Below, one piece after another: positions 43,095 through 52,540 of a stretch of 64,000 nucleotides of DNA. Origin of the DNA: Paracoccaceae bacterium (GTDB lineage Bacteria > Pseudomonadota > Alphaproteobacteria > Rhodobacterales > Rhodobacteraceae). The stretch is from contig JAKITO010000014.1 in the NCBI GenBank assembly GCA_021648025.1, positions 1 through 64,000 of the forward strand, given 5' to 3'. How positions within the stretch are numbered: the first letter of the stretch is position 1; each line of letters begins with the position of its first letter. The position numbers and the translations under genes were made by a program. The notes under the pieces were generated by a model. It was not told where the DNA came from. It worked only from the letters and a program-made list of their open reading frames with translations, and made no database searches.

Positions 43095-45227
43095 ATGATT
43101 TCAGTCGAAGATCTGATTGCTTTGGTTGGCATCTACAACCCAAAGACCAATACTGACAAGATTGCCACCGCCTATGCCTATGGCAAGGAGATGCACGAGG
43201 GCCAGTTCCGTATATCGGGAGAGCCCTATTTCTCGCATCCCGTCGCGGTGGCTGCGATTCTGACCGAGCAGCGGCTGGATGATGCGACCATCATAACCGC
43301 CCTGTTGCACGACACGATCGAGGACACCAAGGCGTCATACGGCGAAGTGGAAAAGCGCTTTGGTGCCGAGGTGGCAGGGTTGGTTGACGGGGTCACCAAG
43401 CTGACCAACCTGCAATTGTCCAGCACCGAGACAAAACAGGCCGAAAACTTTCGCAAGCTGTTCATGGCGATGTCCAAGGACCTGCGGGTGATTCTGGTCA
43501 AGCTGTCGGACCGGTTGCACAATATGCGCACGATCAAATCAATGTCGCCCGACAAGCAGGTGCAAAAGGCCCGCGAAACGATGGATATCTATGCGCCACT
43601 TGCCGGGCGCATGGGCATGCAATGGATGCGCGATGAGCTTGAGGATATATCGTTCCGCATCCTCAACCCCGAAGGGCGTCAATCGATCATCCGCCGCTTT
43701 ATCACCCTGCAACGCGAAACCGGCGATGTGATCCACCGGATCACCGGCGACATGCGCAGTGAATTGGAAAAGGCCGGGGTCGAGGCCGAAGTATTTGGCC
43801 GCGCGAAAAAGCCGTTTTCGATCTGGCGTAAGATGCAGGAAAAGGATCAGGGTTTTTCGCGGCTGTCGGATATCTATGGTTTTCGCATCATCACCGACAA
43901 CGAAGAAGATTGTTACCGCACTCTGGGCGCGATCCACCAACGTTGGCGCGCGGTGCCGGGGCGGTTCAAGGATTATATCTCTCAGCCCAAAAGCAACGGC
44001 TACCGCTCGATCCATACGACTGTGTCAGGGCGGGATGGCAAGCGGGTTGAGGTGCAGATACGCACACGCCAAATGCATGATGTGGCTGAAACCGGCGTCG
44101 CCGCGCATTGGTCTTATCGCGATGGCGTAAGATCGAATAACCCGTTTGCGGTTGATCCGGTCAAGTGGATTTCCGGGCTGTCAGAACAGTTTGACGACGA
44201 AGAAAACCACGAGGATTTTCTGGAAGCCGTAAAACTGGAAATGTACTCGGACCAGGTATTCTGTTTTTCCCCCAAGGGCGATGTTGTCAAACTGCCCCGT
44301 GGTGCGACACCAATTGACTATGCCTATTCGATCCATACCCGCATTGGTTCTGCTTGCGTTGGGGCCAAGGTGGACGGCATCCGCGTGCCGCTTTGGACCC
44401 GGCTGAAAAATGGCCAGTCGGTTGAGATCATTACCGCCGAAGGTCAGACACCACAGGTAAGCTGGCTGGACATCGCCACCACCGGCAAAGCCCGCACCGC
44501 CATTCGGCGTGCCCTGCGCGAGGTGGACCGGGAACGGTTCATCAAACTGGGCTGTGAACTGGCCCGGTCAGCGTTTGAACATGTCGGGCGCAAGGCCACC
44601 GACAAAGTGATGGCCACCGCCGCCAAGAACATGCGCCTGGCCAGTGGCGACGAAATTCTGGCGCGCCTGGGCAGTGCCGAACTTACCGCGCATGACGTGG
44701 TTCAGGCGGTTTACCCGGATCTGGCCCCGGAAAAAGGCGACCAGATCCCGATGTTGCATGCGGTGATTGGTCTGGACCCCGGCCAGTCGTTTGATCGCGC
44801 GCCTTGTTGTCAGCCCTTGCCGGGGGAACGCATCGTCGGCATCACCTATCGCGGCAAAGGTGTGGTGGTGCATGCCATTGATTGCGATCGTCTGATCACC
44901 TACGAAGAACAGCCCGAGCGCTGGGTCGATCTGCGCTGGCACAGTGGCACCCACCCGCCGGCTTACGGTGCGACACTTGATCTGACCATTGGCAATGACG
45001 CGGGCGTGCTGGGGCGCATTTGCACATTGATCGGCGAGAAGAAGGCGAACATAAGTAACCTTGAAATTGTCGACAGAAAACCAGATTTTTACCGCTTGAT
45101 GGTCAATGTTGAGTTGCGTGATGTGGAACAATTGCATTCCCTGATGCTGACCCTTGAAGCTGACACTGACGTGGCCGCCACCGAACGGTTTCGCGAGAAG
45201 GTCAAAAAAGGGGTAATGACCGGCTAA
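43095..45227 (+). CDS. rsh: Bifunctional (p)ppGpp synthetase/hydrolase (Rsh)
   Basis: 710 residues, full RelA/SpoT layout. The HD hydrolase domain has GEPYFSHPVAVAAIL and the intact ALLHDTIEDT, so hydrolysis should work. The synthetase domain has SDIYGFRIITDNEEDCY and the PKSNGYRSIHTTV loop. Then the TGS domain (near 390-450, PRGATPIDYAYSIHT) and a C-terminal ACT domain (ANISNLEIVDRKPDFY). It is the main stringent-response enzyme. ATG at 43095, close behind rpoZ. Confidence 0.97.
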   Translation: MISVEDLIALVGIYNPKTNTDKIATAYAYGKEMHEGQFRISGEPYFSHPVAVAAILTEQRLDDATIITALLHDTIEDTKASYGEVEKRFGAEVAGLVDGVTKLTNLQLSSTETKQAENFRKLFMAMSKDLRVILVKLSDRLHNMRTIKSMSPDKQVQKARETMDIYAPLAGRMGMQWMRDELEDISFRILNPEGRQSIIRRFITLQRETGDVIHRITGDMRSELEKAGVEAEVFGRAKKPFSIWRKMQEKDQGFSRLSDIYGFRIITDNEEDCYRTLGAIHQRWRAVPGRFKDYISQPKSNGYRSIHTTVSGRDGKRVEVQIRTRQMHDVAETGVAAHWSYRDGVRSNNPFAVDPVKWISGLSEQFDDEENHEDFLEAVKLEMYSDQVFCFSPKGDVVKLPRGATPIDYAYSIHTRIGSACVGAKVDGIRVPLWTRLKNGQSVEIITAEGQTPQVSWLDIATTGKARTAIRRALREVDRERFIKLGCELARSAFEHVGRKATDKVMATAAKNMRLASGDEILARLGSAELTAHDVVQAVYPDLAPEKGDQIPMLHAVIGLDPGQSFDRAPCCQPLPGERIVGITYRGKGVVVHAIDCDRLITYEEQPERWVDLRWHSGTHPPAYGATLDLTIGNDAGVLGRICTLIGEKKANISNLEIVDRKPDFYRLMVNVELRDVEQLHSLMLTLEADTDVAATERFREKVKKGVMTG

Positions 45228-45260
45228 CCCCCGGCAAACGACAGGAAAAGGACGACTTCG

Positions 45261-45905
45261 TTGGTATTCAAACGCCGCGACCCAAGGTCACTGTTGCGCG
45301 CGACCGGAGAATTCCTCTGGCCGCGCGGCGGTTGGGGACGCGCGTATCTGTATATCAAACACCGCATTCGCCGCCTGCCTGATTCGCCCGAACGTATCGC
45401 GCGCGGCATCTGGGCCGGGGTGTTCACCACATTCACGCCATTTTATACCGTTCATTTTCTGGTCGCATTTTTGATTGCGCGGTCCATGCGCGCCAATATT
45501 CTGGCCGCCTTGATGGCCACCTTCTTTGGCAATCCGCTGACCTATGTGCCGATTGGAGTGGTGTCGCTCAAAACCGGGCACTTCCTGTTGGGGACCGAAT
45601 TTGACGAAGGGACGCATCGGTCGTTCCTGGGTAAGTTCATTGATGCCGGCGATGATCTGAAAAGTAACTTCATCGCCCTGTTCACCGGTAAAGACCCGGA
45701 TTGGCACGGACTCGAAGTATTCTTTCGCGAGGTGTTTCACCCCTATCTGGTTGGTGGGTTGATCCCCGGGGCGATCACGGCGACGATCTTTTACTACATT
45801 TCCCTCACCTTCATCCGCGCCTATCAGAAACGCCGCCGCAAGCGCATCAAGGCCAAGTTCGAAGCGATCCGCAAAAAAGCGGCACAAGAGACCGACACCG
45901 GTTAA
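45261..45905 (+). CDS. DUF2062 membrane protein
   Basis: 214 residues from a TTG start (MVFKRRDPRSLLR) with AAAGGA upstream. It shows the DUF2062 pattern PERIARGIWAGVFTTFTPFYTVHFLVA and FFGNPLTYVPIGVVSLKTG, two to three membrane helices and a very basic C-terminal helix (QKRRRKRIKAKFE). Function unknown. It regularly follows the ppGpp synthetase gene in this lineage, 33 bp away here. Confidence 0.92.
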   Translation: MVFKRRDPRSLLRATGEFLWPRGGWGRAYLYIKHRIRRLPDSPERIARGIWAGVFTTFTPFYTVHFLVAFLIARSMRANILAALMATFFGNPLTYVPIGVVSLKTGHFLLGTEFDEGTHRSFLGKFIDAGDDLKSNFIALFTGKDPDWHGLEVFFREVFHPYLVGGLIPGAITATIFYYISLTFIRAYQKRRRKRIKAKFEAIRKKAAQETDTG

Positions 45906-45952
45906 ATTGCGCACGACAGCGGTTTCATTTTACCTTGAGGCATCCGGCATCG

Positions 45953-45979
45953 GAATTCGCCCACTCATGGGGTGAATTC
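45953..45979 (+). promoter_or_regulatory. Hairpin upstream of pdxJ
   Basis: GAATTCGCCC / GGGGTGAATTC forms a ~10-bp stem (one G-T pair) with a 7-base loop, 48 bp after the DUF2062 stop and 62 bp before pdxJ. There is no U-tract. It may be a weak terminator or an operator with palindromic GAATTC ends. Confidence 0.4.
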
Positions 45980-46041
45980 TGATTCAATGTTAACGGGAAA
46001 CGTCTTAGGGTCGGGGTGAACTGACACTTGGGATTCGTGAC

Positions 46042-46788
46042 ATGACTGACAAGCTTTTGCGCCTTGGGGTGAATATCGACCACGTAGCAACGGTGCGGAA
46101 CGCCCGCGGCGGCGACTATCCCAGCCCCCTGCGCGCAGCCAAATTGGCCGAAGACGCCGGTGCCGACGGCATAACCGCGCATCTGCGCGAGGATCGTCGC
46201 CATATCAGCGACGCCGATATCGACGGGCTGATGGAGATGCTGACGGTGCCGCTCAACTTTGAAATGGCCGCGACGGACGAAATGCAGGCAATTGCCCTGC
46301 GTCACAAACCGCACGCGGTCTGCATCGTGCCGGAAAAGCGCGAGGAACGCACCACCGAAGGCGGGCTGGAAGTGGCGCGCGAGGAAAACAAGCTGGCGCA
46401 TTTCATTGCGCCTTTGCGCGAGGCAGGGTGTCGCGTGTCAATCTTTATCGCCGCCGACATGCGACAGGTCGAGGCCGCGCACCGGATCGGTGCCGAGATT
46501 GTTGAACTGCACGCCGGGGCTTATTGCGACCTGTTCGCCGAAGGGCGGATAGAGGAAAGCAACGCCGAACTGGAACGTCTTCGCGAGATGTCGGCATACG
46601 GTCATTCACTGGGGCTTGAGGTGCATGTGGGCCACGGCATCACCTTTGACACGGTCAAACCCATCGCTGCATTCCCCGAGGTGATGGAGTTGAATATCGG
46701 CCATTTCATCATCGGCGAGGCGATTTTTATCGGCTTGAAACCGGCCATTGCCCAGATGCGCGCATTGATGGACGAGGCGCGGGCGTGA
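46042..46788 (+). CDS. pdxJ: Pyridoxine 5'-phosphate synthase
   Basis: 248 residues, a TIM barrel that condenses DXP with 3-amino-2-oxopropyl phosphate. Seen: LGVNIDHVATVRNARGG, GITAHLREDRRHI with the catalytic His and Arg, PLNFEMAAT, VCIVPEKREE, VELHAGAYCD, VHVGHGITFDTV and ELNIGHFIIGEA. It overlaps the next gene by 4 bp. First gene of the pdxJ-lysE-acpS-lepB-rnc-era-DUF1491 run. Confidence 0.97.
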   Translation: MTDKLLRLGVNIDHVATVRNARGGDYPSPLRAAKLAEDAGADGITAHLREDRRHISDADIDGLMEMLTVPLNFEMAATDEMQAIALRHKPHAVCIVPEKREERTTEGGLEVAREENKLAHFIAPLREAGCRVSIFIAADMRQVEAAHRIGAEIVELHAGAYCDLFAEGRIEESNAELERLREMSAYGHSLGLEVHVGHGITFDTVKPIAAFPEVMELNIGHFIIGEAIFIGLKPAIAQMRALMDEARA

Positions 46789-47405
46789 TCGACCTTGGCG
46801 CTCTGACCGCTATCGGCGTGGCATTTTTTGTGGTTGCCGCCTCGCCCGGGCCGGGCAATCTGGCCGGGGCGACGGTGGCGATGACCCATGGGCGGCGGGT
46901 CGGGCTGACCTTTGCCGCCGGGCTGGCAACCGGGCTGGCGTTCTGGGGGCTGGTGGCGGCGATGGGCATGGGCGCGATCCTGCAAAGTTCGGCCACGGCA
47001 TTGTTTGTTCTCAAGCTGGCGGGCGGGGTTTACCTGTTGTGGCTGGCGGCATTGTCGGCGCGATCGTCGTTGTCGCGAACCGCGCGCGCGGCAGTAATCG
47101 TAACCGGTGGGCGATGGTATGTTCGGGGGCTGCTTTTGAACCTTTCCAACCCCAAGGCGGTGCTGGCCTGGATGGCCGCGTTTTCGGTTGGGCTGGATCC
47201 GGCTAACGGCCCGGGCACACTGATTGCCGCCATGGTGTTGTGTTTTGCGATCACCGCATTGAATGCAACATTCTGGGCGGTGGCGTTTTCGTTCGGGGGG
47301 ATGATGCGGGCGTATCGTGCTGTAAGACGCCGGGTTGATGCGGTGGTTGCCGGTCTGTTTGCAATCGCCGGGTTTGGCCTGATCAGGTCGGCCTTTGCCC
47401 GATGA
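46785..47405 (+). CDS. LysE family exporter
   Basis: 206 residues (GTG start overlapping pdxJ by 4 bp). It has six hydrophobic helices, the family motif [16 protein letters not shown] near residue 19, and [18 protein letters not shown]. It is a second, distinct LysE/RhtB paralogue in the window (see 39036). Overlap with pdxJ and with acpS (4 bp each) shows tight coupling in a housekeeping operon; why an exporter belongs there is unclear. Confidence 0.9.
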   Translation: MIDLGALTAIGVAFFVVAASPGPGNLAGATVAMTHGRRVGLTFAAGLATGLAFWGLVAAMGMGAILQSSATALFVLKLAGGVYLLWLAALSARSSLSRTARAAVIVTGGRWYVRGLLLNLSNPKAVLAWMAAFSVGLDPANGPGTLIAAMVLCFAITALNATFWAVAFSFGGMMRAYRAVRRRVDAVVAGLFAIAGFGLIRSAFAR

Positions 47406-47821
47406 TCCTGGGCATCGGCACCGATCTGGCGAACATTGACCGTATCCAAGGCACGCTGGACCGCTTTGGCGACCGGTTCCGCAACCGCGTCTTCACCGAT
47501 ATCGAACAGCGTAAAGCCGAGCGGCGGCGCGACACCGCAGGCACCTATGCCAAACGCTGGGCCGCGAAAGAAGCCTGTTCCAAGGCGCTGGGCACCGGCC
47601 TGCGGATGGGGATCGCGTGGAAAGATATGGCCGTCAGCAATCTGAAAACCGGCCAGCCGGTGATGCAGGTCACCGGCTGGGCCGCTGAACGTCTGGCTGA
47701 CATGACGCCGCCGGGGTTTGAGGCAATCATTCACGTCACCCTGACCGACGATCACCCCTGGGCCCAGGCCTTTGTGGTGATCGAAGCGCGACCGCTGGCG
47801 GATGACGGCCCCGATAACTGA
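47402..47821 (+). CDS. acpS: Holo-[acyl-carrier-protein] synthase
   Basis: 139 residues. It transfers 4'-phosphopantetheine from CoA to ACP. The Mg-binding Asp is in [14 protein letters not shown] and the second motif [15 protein letters not shown] is intact; the C-terminal [19 protein letters not shown] strand pair is typical. It starts in ATGA overlap with the LysE gene. Confidence 0.96.
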   Translation: MILGIGTDLANIDRIQGTLDRFGDRFRNRVFTDIEQRKAERRRDTAGTYAKRWAAKEACSKALGTGLRMGIAWKDMAVSNLKTGQPVMQVTGWAAERLADMTPPGFEAIIHVTLTDDHPWAQAFVVIEARPLADDGPDN

Positions 47822-47893
47822 CCGGTGACTTGACTTACCCGGCCCCGCCCCGCAAGTAGCGCGCTACAAGAATATCACGAACCGGAGGCATGC

Positions 47894-48730
47894 ATGGCCA
47901 GTGAAGCCAAAAAAGACGGTCCAATTGTTGAAACGATCAAGACCATCGTCTATGCCTTGCTGATTGCCGGTATCTTTCGCACGTTGTTTTTTCAACCGTT
48001 CTGGATTCCGTCCGGGTCGATGAAAGAAACCCTGTTGATCGGTGATTTCCTGTTTGTGAACAAGATGGCCTATGGTTATTCTTACGCCTCTTGTCCTGGC
48101 GTGTCCTTGCCGTTCGTTGGCATCAACGTGGACGCCGAAGACCTTTGTGGTTTTGCCAAAGGCAACAACAAACGCCTGTTCGCGGACCAACCCGAGCGCG
48201 GCGATGTTGTGGTGTTTCGCCACCCTGTATCCGGGCGTGATTACATCAAGCGCCTGATCGGCCTGCCCGGCGACAAGATACAGATGCTTGACGGTGTGTT
48301 GCAACTTAACGGCGCGCCGGTCCCCCTTGAGGTTGACGGCAACAACGAAGAACCTTATGCGCGCCAAGGCCCCGAAAGACGATATCCGGGGTGTGAAAAC
48401 GGACCCGTCGGCGAGGGCGGCACCTGCCTTAAGTCACGCCAGATCGAAACGCTGCCGGGTGGGGCGTCCTATGCGATCCTGAACATCCGTGACCAAGGAT
48501 CGGACCATACGGGTGTCTATTTCGTGCCCGAGGGGCATTATTTTTTCATGGGCGACAACCGCGACAATTCCAGCGACAGCCGAATTCCACAGAGCGCCGG
48601 CGGTGTGGGGTTTGTACCGTTTGAAAACCTGATTGGCCGGGCGGACCGGATCATGTTCTCGTCCTCCGGGGCGTCGATGTTGTATTTCTGGACCTGGCGC
48701 AGTGACCGGTATTTCCAGGGGATTAAGTGA
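47894..48730 (+). CDS. lepB: Signal peptidase I
   Basis: 278 residues. An N-terminal membrane helix (about 14-32) precedes the catalytic Ser42 in [11 protein letters not shown]; the general base Lys118 lies in [12 protein letters not shown]. The C-terminal box is [13 protein letters not shown]. It cleaves signal peptides on the periplasmic side of the inner membrane. Four Cys in the inserted region may form disulfides. It is coupled to rnc by ATG/GTG overlap. Confidence 0.97.
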   Translation: MASEAKKDGPIVETIKTIVYALLIAGIFRTLFFQPFWIPSGSMKETLLIGDFLFVNKMAYGYSYASCPGVSLPFVGINVDAEDLCGFAKGNNKRLFADQPERGDVVVFRHPVSGRDYIKRLIGLPGDKIQMLDGVLQLNGAPVPLEVDGNNEEPYARQGPERRYPGCENGPVGEGGTCLKSRQIETLPGGASYAILNIRDQGSDHTGVYFVPEGHYFFMGDNRDNSSDSRIPQSAGGVGFVPFENLIGRADRIMFSSSGASMLYFWTWRSDRYFQGIK

Positions 48731-49413
48731 AACTGTCATCCGACCTGCGCGCGTTCGAAACCCGGATTGGCCATTCATTCACCAATCCTGACCTGTTGAT
48801 CCGCGCGCTGACCCACGGGTCGATGTCTTCGCCTACCCGTAGTGATAATCAGCGGCTTGAGTTTCTTGGCGACCGGGTTTTGGGGTTGGTGATGGCAACC
48901 GCCCTTTTGGATCAGGACGCACAAGCAAGCGAGGGCCAGTTGGCGCCGCGCTTTAACGCCCTGGTCCGCAAAGAGACCTGTGCCGACGTGGCAAGAGAGA
49001 TTGATCTGGGCGCAGTGTTAAAACTGGGCCGCTCCGAGATGCTCTCGGGTGGGCGGCGCAAGCAGGCGTTGTTGGGGGATGCAATTGAGGCGGTGATCGC
49101 AGCGGTTTACCGCGACGCCGGGTTTGAAGCGGCTGATGCGTTGATCCGGCGCCTTTGGGGCGAGAGGATTACCTCAGTCGAGTCTGATGCGCGGGATGCC
49201 AAGACGGCGTTGCAGGAATGGGCGCAAGGGCGGGGGGAACGACCCCCGACTTATGTTGAGGTGGCCCGGACCGGCCCGGATCATGCCCCGGTTTTCACCA
49301 TTGCCGCACGGCTGCAAAATGGTAAAGAGGCACAGGCGACCGCCGGGTCGAAGCGACAGGCCGAACAGGCCGCTGCCAGCGTGTTGCTGGCGCAATTGGA
49401 GACATCGTCATGA
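48727..49413 (+). CDS. rnc: Ribonuclease III
   Basis: 228 residues from a GTG that overlaps the lepB stop. The catalytic signature [15 protein letters not shown] and the second site [16 protein letters not shown] are intact; a double-stranded RNA-binding domain fills the last ~75 residues ([18 protein letters not shown], then [14 protein letters not shown]). It processes rRNA and mRNA. It overlaps era by 4 bp. Confidence 0.97.
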   Translation: MKLSSDLRAFETRIGHSFTNPDLLIRALTHGSMSSPTRSDNQRLEFLGDRVLGLVMATALLDQDAQASEGQLAPRFNALVRKETCADVAREIDLGAVLKLGRSEMLSGGRRKQALLGDAIEAVIAAVYRDAGFEAADALIRRLWGERITSVESDARDAKTALQEWAQGRGERPPTYVEVARTGPDHAPVFTIAARLQNGKEAQATAGSKRQAEQAAASVLLAQLETSS

Positions 49414-50315
49414 AACGAGCGGGATTTGTTGCCCTGATCGGCGAGCCGAATGCGGGCAAGTCGACGCTGCTCAATCGTATGGTCGGGGCCAAGGTTTCGA
49501 TTGTCACCCACAAGGTTCAGACCACCCGCGCCCGCATTCGCGGTATCGCGATGACAGGCGAAACCCAGATCGTGTTTGTCGACACGCCGGGGCTGTTTCA
49601 GCCACGCCGCCGACTGGACCGGGCCATGGTGGCCGCGGCATGGGGCGGGGCGGCGGATGCGGATGTTGTGGTTTTACTGACCGAGGCGCATCGGGGTGTA
49701 ACCGAGGGCGTCGAGACAATCCTTGAAGGACTGGGCGATATTGCCAAGGGGCGCAAAGTGGCGCTGGCAATCAACAAGATTGACCGGGTCAGGCCTGAAG
49801 CGTTGCTGGGGCTGGCAGAGGATTTGAATGCCCGCTTCGGGTTTGCCGAAACGTTTATGATATCGGCCGAAAAAGGGCATGGGGTTGATGCCTTGCGTCA
49901 ATGGTTGGCCGGTGAATTGCCGGAGGGGCCGTGGCTTTACCCCGAGGATCAGATAGCTGATCTGCCGTTGCGAATGATTGCCGCCGAAATGACGCGGGAA
50001 AAGCTGACGCTGCGGCTGCATCAGGAATTGCCGTATCAGATGACGGTCGAAACCGAGAGTTGGGAAGAGCGCAAGGATGGAAGCGCGCGGATTGATCAGG
50101 TGATCTATGTGGTGCGCGACGGGCACAAGGGCATCGTTCTGGGCCACAAGGGTGAAACGATCAAGGCGGTGTCGCGGGCATCACGCGAGGAATTGAACGA
50201 GTTTCTGGGCCGCAAGGTGCATTTGTTCCTCAAGGTCAAAGTCCGGCCCAATTGGCTGGATGAGGCCGAGCGGTATTCGCAAATGGGGCTGAACTTCAAA
50301 GACGGGAACGCATGA
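49410..50315 (+). CDS. era: GTPase Era
   Basis: 301 residues. G1 [12 protein letters not shown]3 FVDTPGLF and G4 NKIDR are visible; the C-terminal KH domain has [19 protein letters not shown]. It binds the 3' end of 16S rRNA and assists 30S maturation. It overlaps rnc (4 bp) and the DUF1491 gene (4 bp). Confidence 0.97.
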   Translation: MKRAGFVALIGEPNAGKSTLLNRMVGAKVSIVTHKVQTTRARIRGIAMTGETQIVFVDTPGLFQPRRRLDRAMVAAAWGGAADADVVVLLTEAHRGVTEGVETILEGLGDIAKGRKVALAINKIDRVRPEALLGLAEDLNARFGFAETFMISAEKGHGVDALRQWLAGELPEGPWLYPEDQIADLPLRMIAAEMTREKLTLRLHQELPYQMTVETESWEERKDGSARIDQVIYVVRDGHKGIVLGHKGETIKAVSRASREELNEFLGRKVHLFLKVKVRPNWLDEAERYSQMGLNFKDGNA

Positions 50316-50644
50316 CCCGGCTGGTCACGTCGTTCTGGGTTCAGGCCTATCTGATCCGTCTTCGGCAGATGGACATTCAAGGGTTTGTGGTTGCTCACGG
50401 CGATAACAACGCAGGCGCGGTTCTGGTCAAGCTCAATACGCTGAACGGGCAAGCCACGGCGATGCATCGCAGCTTTGATCTGGAAACCGGCGCCCGCCAA
50501 TGGATTGAACTGCTGGCCGGGGATGAGGCAGAGGTTGACCGCGCAATAGCGCGGCAGCGCGGTTTTGACAGCGATCTTTGGGTGATCGAAGTCGAGGATC
50601 GGCAAGGGCGACATTTACTGGATCAGGATGGTCTGTCCGAGTAG
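50312..50644 (+). CDS. DUF1491 protein
   Basis: 110 residues. DUF1491 pattern: [33 protein letters not shown], and RQRGFDSDLWVIEVEDRQGRHLLD. A small soluble protein of unknown function restricted largely to alphaproteobacteria. It overlaps era by 4 bp and is the last gene of the run before recO, from which it is separated by a minus-strand insert gene. Confidence 0.9.
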   Translation: MTRLVTSFWVQAYLIRLRQMDIQGFVVAHGDNNAGAVLVKLNTLNGQATAMHRSFDLETGARQWIELLAGDEAEVDRAIARQRGFDSDLWVIEVEDRQGRHLLDQDGLSE

Positions 50645-50675
50645 CAATGAATGGGCTGTTGCGACCCTTGGCTGG

Positions 50676-51092
50676 TCAAGTGGATTGTTCGTCGGTCATA
50701 CAGGGGCTTCCAAACTGGAACCCGGTGATCATTTCTTCGACGAAAACAAATACGACGGGACTTGTGCAATCATCTTCGGTTGATGCCAATCCCGACAATC
50801 GCAACTTGCCGTTTTTCCAGTTGATGTTATTAAATGAAATCTTGGTATAGACTTGGCTTCGTGAAAGCTGTGATTTCATGAGTTCAACAGGATACTCTTG
50901 CTGCAATTCTTCCGAGAACATGGCGTGTGCATCTGCGTATAGGTCTTGACCCACAAGTGAAACGAACTCTTTTGCGATTGCCCTTTCTTGCCTGCTGACA
51001 AAGGCCAAGACCGCAAAAAGAACTGCGATCAGGATGGCCAAGGCAGCGAGCGCTTTGAACAGCCAGCCAAATATCTGTTTGATAAATCTCAT
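50676..51092 (-). CDS. Hypothetical membrane-anchored protein
   Basis: 138 residues from the ATG at 51092 with GGAG ten bases upstream. One N-terminal membrane helix (about 8-32, [23 protein letters not shown]), then a periplasmic domain with helices ([21 protein letters not shown]) and beta-strands, with two Cys. I recognise no family. It is on the opposite strand inside the otherwise conserved era-DUF1491-recO order and is more AT-rich than its neighbours, so it looks inserted. Confidence 0.7.
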   Translation of the reverse strand: MRFIKQIFGWLFKALAALAILIAVLFAVLAFVSRQERAIAKEFVSLVGQDLYADAHAMFSEELQQEYPVELMKSQLSRSQVYTKISFNNINWKNGKLRLSGLASTEDDCTSPVVFVFVEEMITGFQFGSPCMTDEQST

Positions 51093-51222
51093 TTTAATAA
51101 TGCTCCGTAAAAAGTTGAAAGAACTATTGCAGGCTATGCAAATCAACGCAACCGGGCGCACCGGTTCCCCCATCAGACCGACATTGCCTTGCGCCGGGCC
51201 ATTGGTTGTGGAAAATGCGGGT

Positions 51223-51948
51223 ATGGAATGGCGCGACCAGGGCATCCTGCTCAAAAAGATCCGGCATGGTGAAACTGCCACGATCATCGAGGTATTTTGC
51301 GAACATCATGGTCGCCACGCCGGCATCGTGCGCGGCGGGGCCAGCCGAAAAATCGCGCCAGTTTTGCAGCCGGGCGCGCAGCTTGATCTGGTCTGGCGGG
51401 CGCGGCTTGAGGATCATCTTGGTAGCTACCTTGTGGAACCGATCCGCAGTCGGGCGGCGGCGGCGATGTCCGGGCGATTGGCACTGGCAGGGCTGAACGC
51501 GGTGACTGGAATCCTGGCGTTCTGTCTGCCCGAGCGCGAGGCGCATGGCGGGTTATACGCCAGAACTGAGGCGTTATTGGATTTGCTGGGGCAGAACGAA
51601 GTCTGGCCCCTGGCCTATCTGAAATGGGAATTGGCACTGCTTGAGGAAATGGGCTTTGGATTGGACCTGAGCAAATGTGCCGTTACCGGGCAGAGCGAGG
51701 GGTTGGTGTTTGTCTCACCCCGGACCGGAAGGGCTGTATCGGCCAAAGGTGCGGGTGAATGGGCCGACCGGATGCTGGACCTGCCACCTTGCCTGTTGGG
51801 GCTGGGACCTGCGCCGGATAGTGAGGTGCTGCTGGCGCTGAAAACAACCGGGCATTTCATGCACACCAAACTGGCCACCGTGTTGGCAGCCAAACCATTA
51901 CCACAGGTCCGAGCAAGGTTTGTTGAGGTTTTTGCAACTGATATTTAA
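51223..51948 (+). CDS. recO: DNA repair protein RecO
   Basis: 241 residues from the ATG at 51223 ([22 protein letters not shown]). It has the N-terminal OB fold and the [17 protein letters not shown]-like core. RecO anneals DNA and works with RecR in RecA loading. The zinc-finger cysteines of some RecO proteins are mostly absent here, as common in alphaproteobacteria. The open frame upstream to 51034 runs through the start region of the minus-strand gene and is not coding. Confidence 0.95.
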   Translation: MEWRDQGILLKKIRHGETATIIEVFCEHHGRHAGIVRGGASRKIAPVLQPGAQLDLVWRARLEDHLGSYLVEPIRSRAAAAMSGRLALAGLNAVTGILAFCLPEREAHGGLYARTEALLDLLGQNEVWPLAYLKWELALLEEMGFGLDLSKCAVTGQSEGLVFVSPRTGRAVSAKGAGEWADRMLDLPPCLLGLGPAPDSEVLLALKTTGHFMHTKLATVLAAKPLPQVRARFVEVFATDI

Positions 51949-51976
51949 GAGGGGCGCGACCTCTTGCCAAAGGAAT

Positions 51977-51999
51977 GGTGCGTAGAAGCACAACCTATG
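51977..51999 (+). repeat. Degenerate palindrome-CTACG repeat
   Basis: GGTGCGT, AGAA, GCACAACC, then TATG: a decayed relative of the repeat at 487-511. It lies 28 bp after the recO stop. Confidence 0.35.
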
Positions 52000-52014
52000 G
52001 CGCAATCTTTACGT

Positions 52015-52120
52015 TAGAGCGAAACCAATCTAGTCGAACGCGCTGTAACGCATTGCACTGTGCAAACGCTGCCTCGGGCAGGGTTGAATTCTTGAATCCA
52101 CTTGGATTGATTTCGCTCTA
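52015..52120. repeat. 106-bp inverted-repeat element
   Basis: The ends are inverted repeats: TAGAGCGAAACCAATCTA at 52015-52032 and its near complement (16 of 18 match) at 52103-52120. The interior is non-coding and contains a second small hairpin, AATCCA-CT-TGGATT. Right end supplies the arsR stop codon (TAG). It resembles a small non-autonomous element (MITE-like) or a large palindromic unit. No transposase is nearby. Confidence 0.5.
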
Positions 52121-52462
52121 GGTGGGTTTTTCATTGCCGCAAAATAGCGAGTACAAAAGGCCGATCACCTGGGTAGTTTTGTCGTCAGACAACGAATAAT
52201 AGATCGTTTTGCCATCGCGCCGGGTGCTGACCAATCCTTCGTCGCGCAATCGCGCCAGCATCTGGCTGACAGCGGCTTGGCGCACGTTCAACATATCCTC
52301 AAGTTCGCCCACCGATTTTTCGCCAGTACCAAGGTGGCACAGGATCATCAGCCGCCCTTCATGCGCCAGCGTTTTAAGATAGGCAGCCGCATCCATTGCC
52401 TGAGATGCCATTTCGTCCGGCGAATTCGGCTTGGACTGAGCGTGCAGGTCGGTCTGTTTCAT
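52118..52462 (-). CDS. ArsR family regulator, BigR/SqrR-like thiol sensor
   Basis: 114 residues from the ATG at 52462. The winged HTH shows SVGELEDMLNVRQAAVSQMLARL and STRRDGKTIYYSL. Two cysteines lie in RLMILCHLG and YSLFCGN at positions 42 and 108, 66 apart, the same spacing as the persulfide-sensing pair of BigR (Cys42/Cys108) and SqrR (Cys41/Cys107). The classic ArsR metal motif ELCVCDL is absent. By family it would repress sulfide/persulfide or biofilm genes, but none is adjacent. Stop codon lies in a repeat end. Confidence 0.88.
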   Translation of the reverse strand: MKQTDLHAQSKPNSPDEMASQAMDAAAYLKTLAHEGRLMILCHLGTGEKSVGELEDMLNVRQAAVSQMLARLRDEGLVSTRRDGKTIYYSLSDDKTTQVIGLLYSLFCGNEKPT

Positions 52463-52540
52463 CTGTGCAGTCACCGGGTTTCACATCCTGAATTTCGCAT
52501 GCTTTCGAAGTGTGCCCATATTTGTCGGCTTTGTCACCCC

